From Saprospiraceae bacterium (lineage in GTDB: Bacteria; Bacteroidota; Bacteroidia; Chitinophagales; Saprospiraceae): a stretch of DNA of 64,000 bases. The position numbers and the translations under genes are program-made. The stretch's first letter is position 1. Each line of letters begins with the position of its first letter. The stretch covers positions 310,001 through 374,000 of the forward strand of contig JADJLQ010000002.1 of assembly GCA_016709995.1 (NCBI GenBank), given 5' to 3'. A model generated the notes under the pieces. It saw only the letters and a program-made list of their open reading frames with translations. It had not been told where the DNA came from and ran no database searches. Shown here in pieces: positions 24,889 through 33,038 of the stretch.

Positions 24889-27069
24889 ATGACCCGACTG
24901 CATCGAGCTATTGCCAATATTAGTTTTTTTATAGCTGTCTTACTGGCTTTTCTATTGCTATTTCAGGACAAGGTTTCATTACCGCCGATTGTTCAGAGCC
25001 TGGGCAGAGCACATGTATTATTCTTGCATTTGCCGATAGGCATCATCGTATTGCTGGGCATCCTGCGTGTATTCAGACCCTATATCAAAGCAGCGTCTTT
25101 TGATTATGGATTTATCTTTCAACTGGCAGTGTTGTTTTCGCTGACTACCTGCCTATTGGGATTTTTTTTGATCCAGGAGCAGGGATATGATACGACGCTG
25201 GGAGATCGCCACCGACTCTTAAGTTTGATTACCACAGCATTGATTTACCTTTCTTACGTGGCGTTTGCCCGGTGGAAAACTTTTCCGTTAGGATCTGATA
25301 TCTTATTATTGGCTTCGCTGGTGGGTTTGATCATAGGGAGTCATAATGGAGCAGAGCTGACCCATGGCAAGGGATTTTTATTACAGCCATTAAAATCCAC
25401 CACCGCGCAGCTGGCGATCACTGATTCAACTTCCCTCTACCAGGCGATGATCCTCCCTATATTTGAAGCAAAATGTATATCGTGTCACAATCCTCAAAAG
25501 GCAAAAGGCGGGCTGGACATGACTACTGTCGCTGCCATAACAGCTGGAGGAAAAAATGGTGTCATCTGGGTACCAGGCGATACTGCCAACAGTACTTTGA
25601 TCCACCATATCCATCTTCCGCTAGAAGATAAAAAACATATGCCTCCTCAGGGCAAGGTCCAGTTGACACCACTTGAAACTTTTATGCTCCTCTCCTGGAT
25701 TAGCTCAGGGGCAGATACGGATAAACCCATCAATGATTACGCCCGGGAGGATACTTTATATCTGGTGGCCAAAAAAATCATGGCTGATCAAAATGTAGTC
25801 CATACCATTTATGATTTTAAAGCAGCGCCTCCCGAGTTAGTTCAAAGTTTAATAGACCCTTTTTGCACGGTCTCGCCTATCTCCCAATCTTCACCGGCAT
25901 TAAAAGTCACTTTTTTCGTGAGAGAAAAATACAATGCTCAAAAATTAAACGAACTCACCAAGATCAAGGATCAAATCGTAGAGCTCAATATGGACAATAT
26001 GCCGGTGAGTGATGAGGACCTGGCCAAAATCGCATTGTTTCCAAATCTTGAAAGACTGATCATCAACTATTCATCTATCAGCCAAAAAGGACTGGCAGAA
26101 TTGGTCAAATTAAAGACATTAAAATCTTTGGCCGTATCTGGCACCAAGCTGGACCAGCAGGCATTAAAGACTTTCGGAGAAATGCCTTCACTTAAGGAAG
26201 TTTTTATTTGGAATACACAGATAAGCGAAGGAGATATACACACAGCCAAGCTCACCAACCTCGATATCCATACCGGCTACCAGGTCGATACCAGTGAAAT
26301 ATTAATGTTGACAGCTCCAATGCTCAAAAAAGAAAACTCCCTATTAGGCAAAGACGAGATGATCGAACTCAAACATCAGATCCCCGGAGTCACTATCCGA
26401 TATACTACTGATGGAACTACACCAGATAGTTTGAGTTCGCCGGAATATATCAAACCCCTGGATGTAGAATATTTTGGCATCGTCAAAGCCATGGCAGTCA
26501 AACAAGGATGGTTGAAAAGCCCCTCAGTAGAGTTTTCTTTTTTCAAAAAAGGGATTGTACCTACCACCGCTGATTTGATGACGACACCCAATCAAAAATA
26601 TAGAAGTACGGGTAGCCAGGCACTCATAGACCTGGTCAAAGGCAATCCCGGCAATCTTATCGATGGTTCCTGGTTAGGCTTCAAAGAACAACCTCTGGAG
26701 GCACTTTTTTATTTTGAGCAAAAGCCGCCCATTCATAAAATCATCCTGAGTTATAATAAAAGCGTCAATGCATTCCTGATGCCTCCAACCGGGGTTGAAA
26801 TCTGGGCTGGAGACGATAAAGACAAACTTAAATTGATCAAAAAATTTATACCAGAGCAGCTTACCAAAAAAGATCTTGGTACTCTGCGCAACGAAGCTTT
26901 GATGATCGATATCAAACCAATATCGGCAGCGTATTATCGGATCAAGGCTCAGAACATCACAAAATTGCCTGCCTGGCATCCGGGTAAGGGCCAGCAAGGG
27001 TGGTTGTTTGTAGATGAGGTATTTTTTTATGGTCCATCGGCAGAAGAAGCTGCCGGTGACAGCCAATGA
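24889..27069 (+). CDS. membrane-anchored cytochrome C-like protein with LRR and chitobiase C-terminal domains
   Basis: A 726-residue third member of the operon. Residues of about 8-150 contain several transmembrane helices, with LFLHLPIGIIVLLGILRVF resembling DUF2231. A PSCyt1-type haem domain follows: CISCHNPQKAKGGLDM near residue 197, and HMPPQGKVQL carries the likely methionine ligand. Residues of about 345-440 hold leucine-rich-like repeats (LAKIALFPNLERLIINYSSI). A chitobiase/beta-hexosaminidase C-terminal segment (VTIRYTTDGTTPDSLSSPEY) lies near 500, then a discoidin-like end (VEIWAGDDKDKLKLI). The plan suggests an inner-membrane protein with a periplasmic haem and carbohydrate-binding part, able to receive electrons from its two upstream neighbours. 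That role is an inference. Confidence 0.88.
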   Translation: MTRLHRAIANISFFIAVLLAFLLLFQDKVSLPPIVQSLGRAHVLFLHLPIGIIVLLGILRVFRPYIKAASFDYGFIFQLAVLFSLTTCLLGFFLIQEQGYDTTLGDRHRLLSLITTALIYLSYVAFARWKTFPLGSDILLLASLVGLIIGSHNGAELTHGKGFLLQPLKSTTAQLAITDSTSLYQAMILPIFEAKCISCHNPQKAKGGLDMTTVAAITAGGKNGVIWVPGDTANSTLIHHIHLPLEDKKHMPPQGKVQLTPLETFMLLSWISSGADTDKPINDYAREDTLYLVAKKIMADQNVVHTIYDFKAAPPELVQSLIDPFCTVSPISQSSPALKVTFFVREKYNAQKLNELTKIKDQIVELNMDNMPVSDEDLAKIALFPNLERLIINYSSISQKGLAELVKLKTLKSLAVSGTKLDQQALKTFGEMPSLKEVFIWNTQISEGDIHTAKLTNLDIHTGYQVDTSEILMLTAPMLKKENSLLGKDEMIELKHQIPGVTIRYTTDGTTPDSLSSPEYIKPLDVEYFGIVKAMAVKQGWLKSPSVEFSFFKKGIVPTTADLMTTPNQKYRSTGSQALIDLVKGNPGNLIDGSWLGFKEQPLEALFYFEQKPPIHKIILSYNKSVNAFLMPPTGVEIWAGDDKDKLKLIKKFIPEQLTKKDLGTLRNEALMIDIKPISAAYYRIKAQNITKLPAWHPGKGQQGWLFVDEVFFYGPSAEEAAGDSQ

Positions 27070-27134
27070 CGCGTGCTACTTTGCGATTTACATTAAAGCA
27101 TTCCCTAATGACACAAGACTAATGAAAGCAATAA

Positions 27135-27554
27135 TTATGCTTTTAGTTTTTTGAATACAGATAAAAAGAACAGCGGTTTGCCTTTAGTATCAAATACGGT
27201 TGGATAACTATCCCCCAACAAATTGTAGCAGATGGTCAACTCATCGTGATCAAGTTTATAGATGGCGGTGAAATGTTTACCGGCATTGACACCTTCCTTG
27301 CTGTAAATATCCATTTTGTCACCATCATATTGTACGATGCCTTTGTCGATGCTTTCGGCTGTGACGGTATAGTTCAAGTCCTCGAGCAGGAGCCTTTGAC
27401 CTTCAAAAGCCATTGCCGGCAGAGCAGTACCACCGATTTCTTGTTTAAGAGGAATCCAGGTGCCGTTTAACATTTTTGTTCTAAGTTTGATTTCTCTAGA
27501 ACTACTACAACTACAATAAATACCAAGAGATAACAAAAGGATAAGGAGTCGCAT
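27135..27554 (-). CDS. TIGR03067 domain lipoprotein
   Basis: A 139-residue lipoprotein with signal MRLLILLLSLGIYCSC. The mature part matches TIGR03067: LNGTWIPLKQEIGGTALP at the start, LNYTVTAESIDKGIVQYDGDKMDI in the middle, and IYKLDHDELTICYNLLGDSYPTVFDT late. The family was first described in Planctomycetes and Verrucomicrobia and has no known function. Its presence directly behind the Planctomycete-like operon is of interest, though it runs in the opposite direction. The gene is convergent with the cytochrome gene ending at 27069. Confidence 0.82.
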   Translation of the reverse strand: MRLLILLLSLGIYCSCSSSREIKLRTKMLNGTWIPLKQEIGGTALPAMAFEGQRLLLEDLNYTVTAESIDKGIVQYDGDKMDIYSKEGVNAGKHFTAIYKLDHDELTICYNLLGDSYPTVFDTKGKPLFFLSVFKKLKA

Positions 27555-27623
27555 AACTTACATTTTTAAATTAAATACTTTGTGAACAGGCAGGAGCTTC
27601 ATATAAAAGGGGTATGCCGATAC

Positions 27624-27995
27624 TTACACATGTTGGTCTATTAATATGATATTGCCATCCGGGTCAGCCAAAGTAAAACTCGCTGGCCCCTTGGTTTGTT
27701 CGTCCACTGCATTGTTCAATTGGATGTCCTGAGATAATAATTGACGCTGTATCTCCCGCACATCATCAAAGGACTCCTGGGTTTGTGCATTTTCGTCCCA
27801 GCCAGGATTGAAAGTCAAGATGTTTTGCTCAAACATACCCTTGAACAAGCCGATCAGGGCGTTTTCATTTTTCATGATCAGATAGTTTCTGGCTTCATTG
27901 CCGGCAAAGACTTTGAATCCAAGACTTTCATAAAATTGTTTTGATGCCTGCAGGTTTTTGACAGCAAGGCTGATAGAGAAGGCTCCTAATTTCAT
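27624..27995 (-). CDS. VOC family protein (glyoxalase/bleomycin resistance fold)
   Basis: A 123-residue single-domain vicinal-oxygen-chelate protein. SISLAVKNLQASKQFYESLGFKVF is the N-terminal beta-alpha-beta module. The second module ends ASFTLADPDGNIILIDQH. Metal-site residues are only partly clear: a glutamate or histidine in the first strand is replaced by Ser/Ala, so it may not be a classic metalloenzyme. It may serve as a dioxygenase, lyase or ligand-binding protein; the neighbours give no clue. A good promoter lies just upstream. Confidence 0.9.
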   Translation of the reverse strand: MKLGAFSISLAVKNLQASKQFYESLGFKVFAGNEARNYLIMKNENALIGLFKGMFEQNILTFNPGWDENAQTQESFDDVREIQRQLLSQDIQLNNAVDEQTKGPASFTLADPDGNIILIDQHV

Positions 27996-28011
27996 ATAGA
28001 AAATGTTTAAT

Positions 28012-28041
28012 TAAAGATAGTCGTTTGGCCTGTGGTACAAA
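28012..28041 (-). promoter_or_regulatory. promoter of the VOC gene (TTTG - 18 nt - TATCTTTA)
   Basis: On the minus strand TTTG (28041-28038) is followed after 18 nt by TATCTTTA (28019-28012), close to the Bacteroidota TTTG/TAnnTTTG consensus. The ATG follows 16 nt later. Confidence 0.5.
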
Positions 28042-28104
28042 GATATTTTAAGGTAGAATAGAAGAATTGTAAAAATGTTACCAGGCAGGATACTAGCTGA
28101 TTTT

Positions 28105-28926
28105 TTAGCTAACCGGTAAAAAATGGGGAATGAGCCTGAGCGAAGGTATTGACTCAAGGTTTTTGACATATTCATTTGGTTTTATACCTGTGAATCTCTT
28201 GAAGTTATTATTAAAATGGGCCTGGTCAAAAAAATCCAGTTCATAAGCGAGGGTGCCCAATTTGTCAGGTCTTGATCTGCTGAGAGCTTGAAGAATGCCC
28301 TGAAAGCGATTTAAAGAAGACAGCATTTTTGGAGCAATACCCATATACTCCTGGAATAAAAAACTTAAGTGTTTTCTGGAAATACGATGTTGAAGACAAA
28401 TATCCTGAATAGAAGGAGGCGTCTGATGATTAAACAATGACCCAAGCGAAGCCAGGAGTTTTTCATTGGGCATTTTGCTATTGATGAGTCTTTGGAAAAG
28501 AAAATTTTCAGTGATTTCAAATTTTTCCCGGATAGTATTGCTTTCTTGTAAGCGCTCCCAGATATGCTCTGCCTCCCAGGAAAACACATCGTCCAGGTTG
28601 ATATATTGATTGGTAAAATGTCGAAGAGGCTGATTCAAAAATATATAAGCACCCAAGGTCTTAAACTGAACGACGATCATTTTGCTTTCTCCATAGCTTT
28701 CTACATAAGTAGGTTGAGTTTGGATACCGGCAGCCCAATATTTTTTGTAATCAATATGTCGGGTAAACTGGCTATCATTGTACAATTTGAAACTATCATG
28801 TAGGTTAAAGACCAGGCTCATGGCAATTTTGGGAAAGCCCACCCCTTTATTATTGCCTTCGACATATACCATACAATCTACATATTGGTCGAGGGGAGCA
28901 CCAGGTATGTATTTGCGAAACACCAT
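28105..28926 (-). CDS. AraC family transcriptional regulator
   Basis: A 273-residue regulator. The N-terminal half (about 1-160) is a DUF6597-like sensing domain starting RKYIPGAPLDQYVDCMVYVEG. The C-terminal third is an AraC/XylS DNA-binding domain with two helix-turn-helix units: IQDICLQHRISRKHLSFLFQ near 190 and LGTLAYELDFFDQAHFNNNF near 230. The closing block FKRFTGIKPNEYV is the family signature. It is a stand-alone gene on the minus strand, with the VOC gene about 110 bases downstream on the same strand. The targets and inducer cannot be told from the sequence. Confidence 0.93.
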   Translation of the reverse strand: MVFRKYIPGAPLDQYVDCMVYVEGNNKGVGFPKIAMSLVFNLHDSFKLYNDSQFTRHIDYKKYWAAGIQTQPTYVESYGESKMIVVQFKTLGAYIFLNQPLRHFTNQYINLDDVFSWEAEHIWERLQESNTIREKFEITENFLFQRLINSKMPNEKLLASLGSLFNHQTPPSIQDICLQHRISRKHLSFLFQEYMGIAPKMLSSLNRFQGILQALSRSRPDKLGTLAYELDFFDQAHFNNNFKRFTGIKPNEYVKNLESIPSLRLIPHFLPVS

Positions 28927-29050
28927 AAAATTCAGGGTGACTTGTCTGTTTTATTAGAGCTGTACTTTCAATTAGGATTTTTAAAAGTAATGATTTTGAC
29001 TAATCAAACCAATGTAGTTTTCATTTTTTGTGCCGTAGCACGAACATGAA

Positions 29051-30268
29051 TTAATTCAGATGTATAATCCGCCGGGTCATCTGTTGTGCCAGCGCTTCCA
29101 TATTGATATCAAGATCTTCCAGCCCTACTTTGATGACTTTTGATTTGTCAGCCGGTAGTCTATCAAAACCATAAAATGCACCGAGTATGCCTCCAGCCAC
29201 TGCAGCGGTAGTATCATTATCACGGCCATAATTGATCAGAAACTGCATGGTCCTGACAAAGTCAAAATCTGCATACAACATAGCTGTGAGTACCTCCAGG
29301 TAAATCTCCCCTGCATGAAATGGCATGACTTCATGATGTTTATCGAGTAAGGTAAAAGCTTTTTTGAGTGGATCGGTGGTATCTGCACGTGCTTCATTGA
29401 CCAGGTATTGAGCGGTCTTGAATAAATTAAATGAGGTCCGGCCGACCAGACGGCTTTTAAAATAGCCCTGCGGGTCGACACTGCGCAATACAGCGATGAT
29501 GGATTCTTTGGTGGCGTCTTTTGGCATGCCGGCCGCTGTCATGGCCGCTGCCAGCGCACTGATATCCCGGGCATATCCCAGGTCATAGATACTGACATCG
29601 AACATCTCGTTGTAAGCCGTAGTTGGATCGCCGGGGTAAAATGCACCGATAGCAGGTGCGTATAATAATCCTGCGCATACCATCTCTCCGCCATAAAATT
29701 TACTTAATGCGGTATGGTATTCAGGGTATTTTTTTTCTATAAAAGGCTTGCTCACTTTGGCCCATTCCTGGAGCCAGGCTACACGAAGTGTATTTTCTTC
29801 GAATGGTTCCGGGTCAAATGATTTGATTTTACTGTAGTTTGTTATCGATGCATTGTATTGGTCCAAAATGGCTTGTGCAAAACCTTCTGCCTGGAGATCT
29901 TTTGAAGGTTGTTTGGCCAGGTATTCGGCGGTAAGTTTTTTCCATCGGGTATCATCGGTCGTTCCACCTGCTCCAAGATTGGTCTTCCAGGGTCCTTCTG
30001 CAGATGCTTCCCTAACCATAGAGTCGAGGCCGGTCACATAACCATACTGAGTCTTGATATCCTCCCTGCTCCACATCTCCGTCGGCGCACCCATAGCATC
30101 TCCGATGGCCGAACCCACGATCATACCCAGCACTTTGTCGTACAATTCTTTTTCTGTGAGATTGAGTTTGACGATGGGTTTTTCTTCAAACACGATCGGG
30201 GCATGATCAGTACCACAGGATATCAAGGTAATAATAAAGATAAGTGCAAATACCTGGATGGTTTTCAT
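29051..30268 (-). CDS. ADP-ribosylglycohydrolase family lipoprotein
   Basis: A 405-residue lipoprotein; MKTIQVFALIFIITLISC puts the lipid on Cys18. The mature part is an ADP-ribosyl-glycohydrolase (ARH) domain. Metal-binding segments are VGSAIGDAMGAPTEMW near 52-67, GGTTDDTRW near 100-108 and GRDNDTTAAVAGGILGAFYG near 345. The fold removes ADP-ribose from proteins or nucleic acids, or hydrolyses related N-glycosides. Being exported, this member must act outside the cytoplasm, so its substrate is probably not an intracellular ADP-ribosylated protein. Its gene is last in a tight three-gene run after a deformylase and a kinase. Confidence 0.9.
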   Translation of the reverse strand: MKTIQVFALIFIITLISCGTDHAPIVFEEKPIVKLNLTEKELYDKVLGMIVGSAIGDAMGAPTEMWSREDIKTQYGYVTGLDSMVREASAEGPWKTNLGAGGTTDDTRWKKLTAEYLAKQPSKDLQAEGFAQAILDQYNASITNYSKIKSFDPEPFEENTLRVAWLQEWAKVSKPFIEKKYPEYHTALSKFYGGEMVCAGLLYAPAIGAFYPGDPTTAYNEMFDVSIYDLGYARDISALAAAMTAAGMPKDATKESIIAVLRSVDPQGYFKSRLVGRTSFNLFKTAQYLVNEARADTTDPLKKAFTLLDKHHEVMPFHAGEIYLEVLTAMLYADFDFVRTMQFLINYGRDNDTTAAVAGGILGAFYGFDRLPADKSKVIKVGLEDLDINMEALAQQMTRRIIHLN

Positions 30269-30296
30269 AAGGAAATGGATGGTTAAATAAAAAAAA

Positions 30297-31271
30297 TCAT
30301 CCCAGGATCAAAGCCCTGGCTTCGGTCAAAAGTACGAGCTTTTGATCAAGGGTCAGGTTTAAAGGCAACTGAGCTATACCGATCAATCTTCGCAATATCT
30401 CTACTCCGATATATTGGTCCAGTAATCTTTGATCAGGGACTCGGACATCGCTATATACCGAAAGGGTAAGTTCGACGAGGTTTGGATCCAAACCTGCTAG
30501 TTTAAAATGGGCGAGCATCACTCCAAGATCAAACTCTGCATCTCCTACAAAGGCAAATTCAGGATCGATCACTTTGATATCCTGATCTACTTTGAGCCAG
30601 CTGCCGGTATAAAAATCACCATGCAGCAGCGTTGTTCCTTCAGCCAGATAGCGTGCTCCGAGTTTTTCGATTTGCTTTTTCAGTTCAGTATCCTGTTTAA
30701 ATGGTATTGCCAAGGATTGCAACCCTGGCTGTATTGTATCCAGATTAAAACCATTCTCTTCCAAATAAGGAAAATGAAAGATATGCTCATGATTGAGTTT
30801 TTTCATTGCACTGTTATCCGGGAAAGGCATAGCCTGCAAGTTATGCAAGGCGATGAGGTACTGAACAAGCAGTCTGATCTCTGCTTCTGATATGGTTACA
30901 GTGCCGCTATATAACCCGAGAAAGTCTGATCCATAGCCGAGATCTTCCATCGCCATAATGTGAAACATAGGATCAAAACCTTTGATTTTAGGCGAAAAAC
31001 CAGTCAGCATTGGATGTTGATTGATTTTTTGGTAAAAAGCATATTCAACGGCTATTCGATCTATAGGTGCTGGGATCTGTGGATACTTTTCTACATAGGG
31101 ACGGGACTGTTTGACGATAAAATTTCCGCGATTGGTGCATACGCGGACTACAAAATTCATATTGCCTTCACCTGCTTTTTTGTAATCGTACACTTCCATA
31201 TTAGGATAAAGCCAATCCATTCCCCTTAAGTAATCTTCGGTGTAGGCGTCAAATTCTTCTCTGAGTATCAT
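30297..31271 (-). CDS. phosphotransferase, APH family (methylthioribose kinase-like)
   Basis: A 324-residue kinase with the aminoglycoside phosphotransferase fold. KKAGEGNMNFVVRV near 31-44 is the nucleotide loop, and NFIVKQSRPYV supplies the lysine. GTTLLHGDFYTGSWLKV holds the catalytic Asp, and IKVIDPEFAFVGDAEFDLG is the metal-binding DFE-like motif. The HGDFYTGS and DPEFAF blocks look most like methylthioribose kinase (MtnK), but no other methionine-salvage gene is nearby. A related sugar or nucleoside kinase is therefore possible. It is cytoplasmic. It lies 32 bases after the deformylase gene and 28 bases before the ADP-ribosylglycohydrolase gene, all on the same strand. Confidence 0.85.
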   Translation of the reverse strand: MILREEFDAYTEDYLRGMDWLYPNMEVYDYKKAGEGNMNFVVRVCTNRGNFIVKQSRPYVEKYPQIPAPIDRIAVEYAFYQKINQHPMLTGFSPKIKGFDPMFHIMAMEDLGYGSDFLGLYSGTVTISEAEIRLLVQYLIALHNLQAMPFPDNSAMKKLNHEHIFHFPYLEENGFNLDTIQPGLQSLAIPFKQDTELKKQIEKLGARYLAEGTTLLHGDFYTGSWLKVDQDIKVIDPEFAFVGDAEFDLGVMLAHFKLAGLDPNLVELTLSVYSDVRVPDQRLLDQYIGVEILRRLIGIAQLPLNLTLDQKLVLLTEARALILG

Positions 31272-31303
31272 GTATATATTTTAATTGATCATTAAGCAGG
31301 TAG

Positions 31304-31789
31304 TCAGGGTCTCCATTTAAACGATTTATCATCAATGGCGCGCATGGTACAGAGTATGCCATCAAGATGATCATATTCGTGCTGTAATAATTCTGATAGG
31401 TCATCTTCCAGTATGTCTTCATGGGGCATCCAGTGTGCATCCAGATATTTTATTTTTATCGATTTATGTCTTTTTAACCTGACCAAAAGATGGGGAAAGC
31501 TCATACAATCGTCCCAAAGTTCAAACATCTCCTCACTCAAAAAGGTCAGTTCAGGATTGATATATACTACAGGTCGATCGATATGCATATAGATCAGTCG
31601 CTTCATGATGCCTAACTGAGGAGCAGCTATGGCTCTGCCAAAATGATATTTGTGCCTGATCTCTTTCATGACCTGATCCAGATCGGCAACCCATGCTGAT
31701 ACCTGGGGCAGCTCATCTTTTACTACAGGCGCACACACTTCGTACAAACGAGGATCACCGAGTAATAATAAATCCTGGAGGCCTTTCAT
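31304..31789 (-). CDS. def: peptide deformylase
   Basis: A 161-residue enzyme that removes the N-formyl group from nascent proteins in the cytoplasm. Motif 1 is GRAIAAPQLG at 51-60 and motif 3 is LLQHEYDHLDG at 135-145, with zinc ligands His137 and His141 and catalytic Glu138. Motif 2, normally EGCLS, is DDCMSFP at 93-99; Cys95 is kept. The altered motif and the short N-terminus suggest a secondary deformylase rather than the housekeeping one, although the metal site is complete. It heads a three-gene run with a kinase and an ADP-ribosylglycohydrolase. The symbol is given on family grounds. Confidence 0.85.
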   Translation of the reverse strand: MKGLQDLLLLGDPRLYEVCAPVVKDELPQVSAWVADLDQVMKEIRHKYHFGRAIAAPQLGIMKRLIYMHIDRPVVYINPELTFLSEEMFELWDDCMSFPHLLVRLKRHKSIKIKYLDAHWMPHEDILEDDLSELLQHEYDHLDGILCTMRAIDDKSFKWRP

Positions 31790-32036
31790 GATTCAAATGG
31801 GCTTGATTTTGATTGACTGCCTAAGATACTGTTGGGCAATCCATATTGTACAGACATCGCCTCCATTTTTTTGTAAAAAGCGTTTGGTTTTATTAAGTAT
31901 CGATTTAACCTGGATCTCTAGACATAGATAAATGTCTAAAATTAGAAGATTTATGCAACAAGTATTCTGGAGCAACTAAGAGTATGATTTTTATTCGTAA
32001 GCTATTGGCAGAATGTAGGGAACGACAAAAATGTTT

Positions 32037-32044
32037 TATATTGG
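32037..32044 (+). promoter_or_regulatory. possible -7 box TATATTGG before the NTF2-like gene
   Basis: TATATTGG ends 4 nt before the ATG at 32049. It differs from TAnnTTTG at one base. The spacing repeats that of several other genes here and favours the 32049 start over the earlier ATG at 32031. Confidence 0.3.
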
Positions 32045-32048
32045 ATCT

Positions 32049-32513
32049 ATGATACTCTATCAATACCTTAAGCAAAGCATAGTGATTTTGACTATGGCAT
32101 TGGTTGTCCCGGTATCTTCTACGGGACAAAACTACGGCCAAAGGGACGCCAAAGCCATCACTACCCTGATCGATCATTACACCCTCTCCAGAGATACCAA
32201 AGACTCTACCTTGCTCAAAAGCATATTGACCGATGATATTGATCAATTGGTATCATCCGGCGAATGGAGGATAGGCGTAGAGGTAGCGGTAAAAGGAATG
32301 ATGAGGAGCTCTGAAAGCAACCCGGGATCCCGTAAGATCATTATCGATAAAATAAAATACCTTACTAACTCCGCTGCAGTCGTCGACGCCCGGTATGAAA
32401 TCCAAAACGCGGATGGATCTATCAGAAAGATGTGGAGCACTTTTATTGTGGTCAGTGAAAAGCGCCACTGGAGAATCTCTGCTATAAGAAATATGTTGCC
32501 GGCAGGAAGCTGA
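32049..32513 (+). CDS. exported NTF2-like (SnoaL/DUF4440 type) protein
   Basis: A protein of about 154 residues. An ATG at 32031 adds six residues, but 32049 gives the signal MILYQYLKQSIVILTMALVV and follows a -7-like box. The mature part is an NTF2-like cone fold: a first helix (KAITTLIDHYTLSRDTKD), SILTDDIDQLVSSGEW, IDKIKYLTNSAAVVDARYEI and a closing FIVVSEKRHWRISAIRN. Such domains serve as small enzymes or ligand-binding modules; exported members have no agreed role. A second NTF2-like gene follows 86 bases later, so the pair may have arisen by duplication. Confidence 0.83.
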   Translation: MILYQYLKQSIVILTMALVVPVSSTGQNYGQRDAKAITTLIDHYTLSRDTKDSTLLKSILTDDIDQLVSSGEWRIGVEVAVKGMMRSSESNPGSRKIIIDKIKYLTNSAAVVDARYEIQNADGSIRKMWSTFIVVSEKRHWRISAIRNMLPAGS

Positions 32514-32565
32514 GCAGGGCTCAATATCCCCCGCAGCGGGTGATCAGCGTTTCAAGCGATTCATA

Positions 32566-32573
32566 TAGTTTTG
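32566..32573 (+). promoter_or_regulatory. -7 box TAGTTTTG before the second NTF2-like gene
   Basis: TAGTTTTG matches TAnnTTTG exactly and lies 26 nt before the ATG at 32600. No clear -33 element was found. Confidence 0.35.
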
Positions 32574-32599
32574 TCCTTCTACCTTATTCACTGTTAGCT

Positions 32600-33031
32600 A
32601 TGAATATCAGATTATTTTTTTCTGTCATCCTGTTAGCCCTATTGTCCCAACATGTTCTGGCTCAAACTAAAGATGAAAAAGCCATCCTGGCAGTATTGCG
32701 TCAGGAAGAAAAAGCCTGGAGCAGTGGCGATGTAGAAGCTTACGTAGAACTGTATGCACCCCTGGACTCGACGCGGATGATTTTAAAAAAAGGAGCTGCT
32801 ATGGGTAAAGAGAATATCCTGGCATTCTATAAAAAGTATTGGCCCAAAGAAAAAATGGGTACACTCACCCTTGATGGAGAACAGCTGGAGCGGATATCAA
32901 AGAAATTTTATTATGTCACGGGTTATTTCCATGTAAAATATCAGGATGGTAAAATGCAGGATGGGCGCTATTCCAGTTTGATGATTAAGCTACGAGGTCG
33001 ATGGTACTTATATACAGATCACTCCAGTTAG
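32600..33031 (+). CDS. exported NTF2-like (DUF4440/SnoaL) protein
   Basis: About 143 residues from the ATG at 32600, which starts a clear signal peptide MNIRLFFSVILLALLSQHV; the frame is open from 32540 but that part is not protein-like. The mature domain is DUF4440/SnoaL-like: KAILAVLRQEEKAWSSGDVEAYVELYA in the first helix, MGKENILAFYKKYW, then a beta-sheet with FYYVTGYFHVKYQDGK and LMIKLRGRWYLYTDHSS at the end. It is related in fold to the preceding gene product but not closely in sequence. The stop lies 7 bases from the end of the convergent aquaporin gene. Confidence 0.85.
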   Translation: MNIRLFFSVILLALLSQHVLAQTKDEKAILAVLRQEEKAWSSGDVEAYVELYAPLDSTRMILKKGAAMGKENILAFYKKYWPKEKMGTLTLDGEQLERISKKFYYVTGYFHVKYQDGKMQDGRYSSLMIKLRGRWYLYTDHSS

Positions 33032-33038
33032 TTTAAAT

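Noticed and set aside
31905..32246. 113-residue minus-strand ORF before the deformylase
   Set aside because: It overlaps the promoter and start of the plus-strand NTF2-like gene and has no protein-like features.
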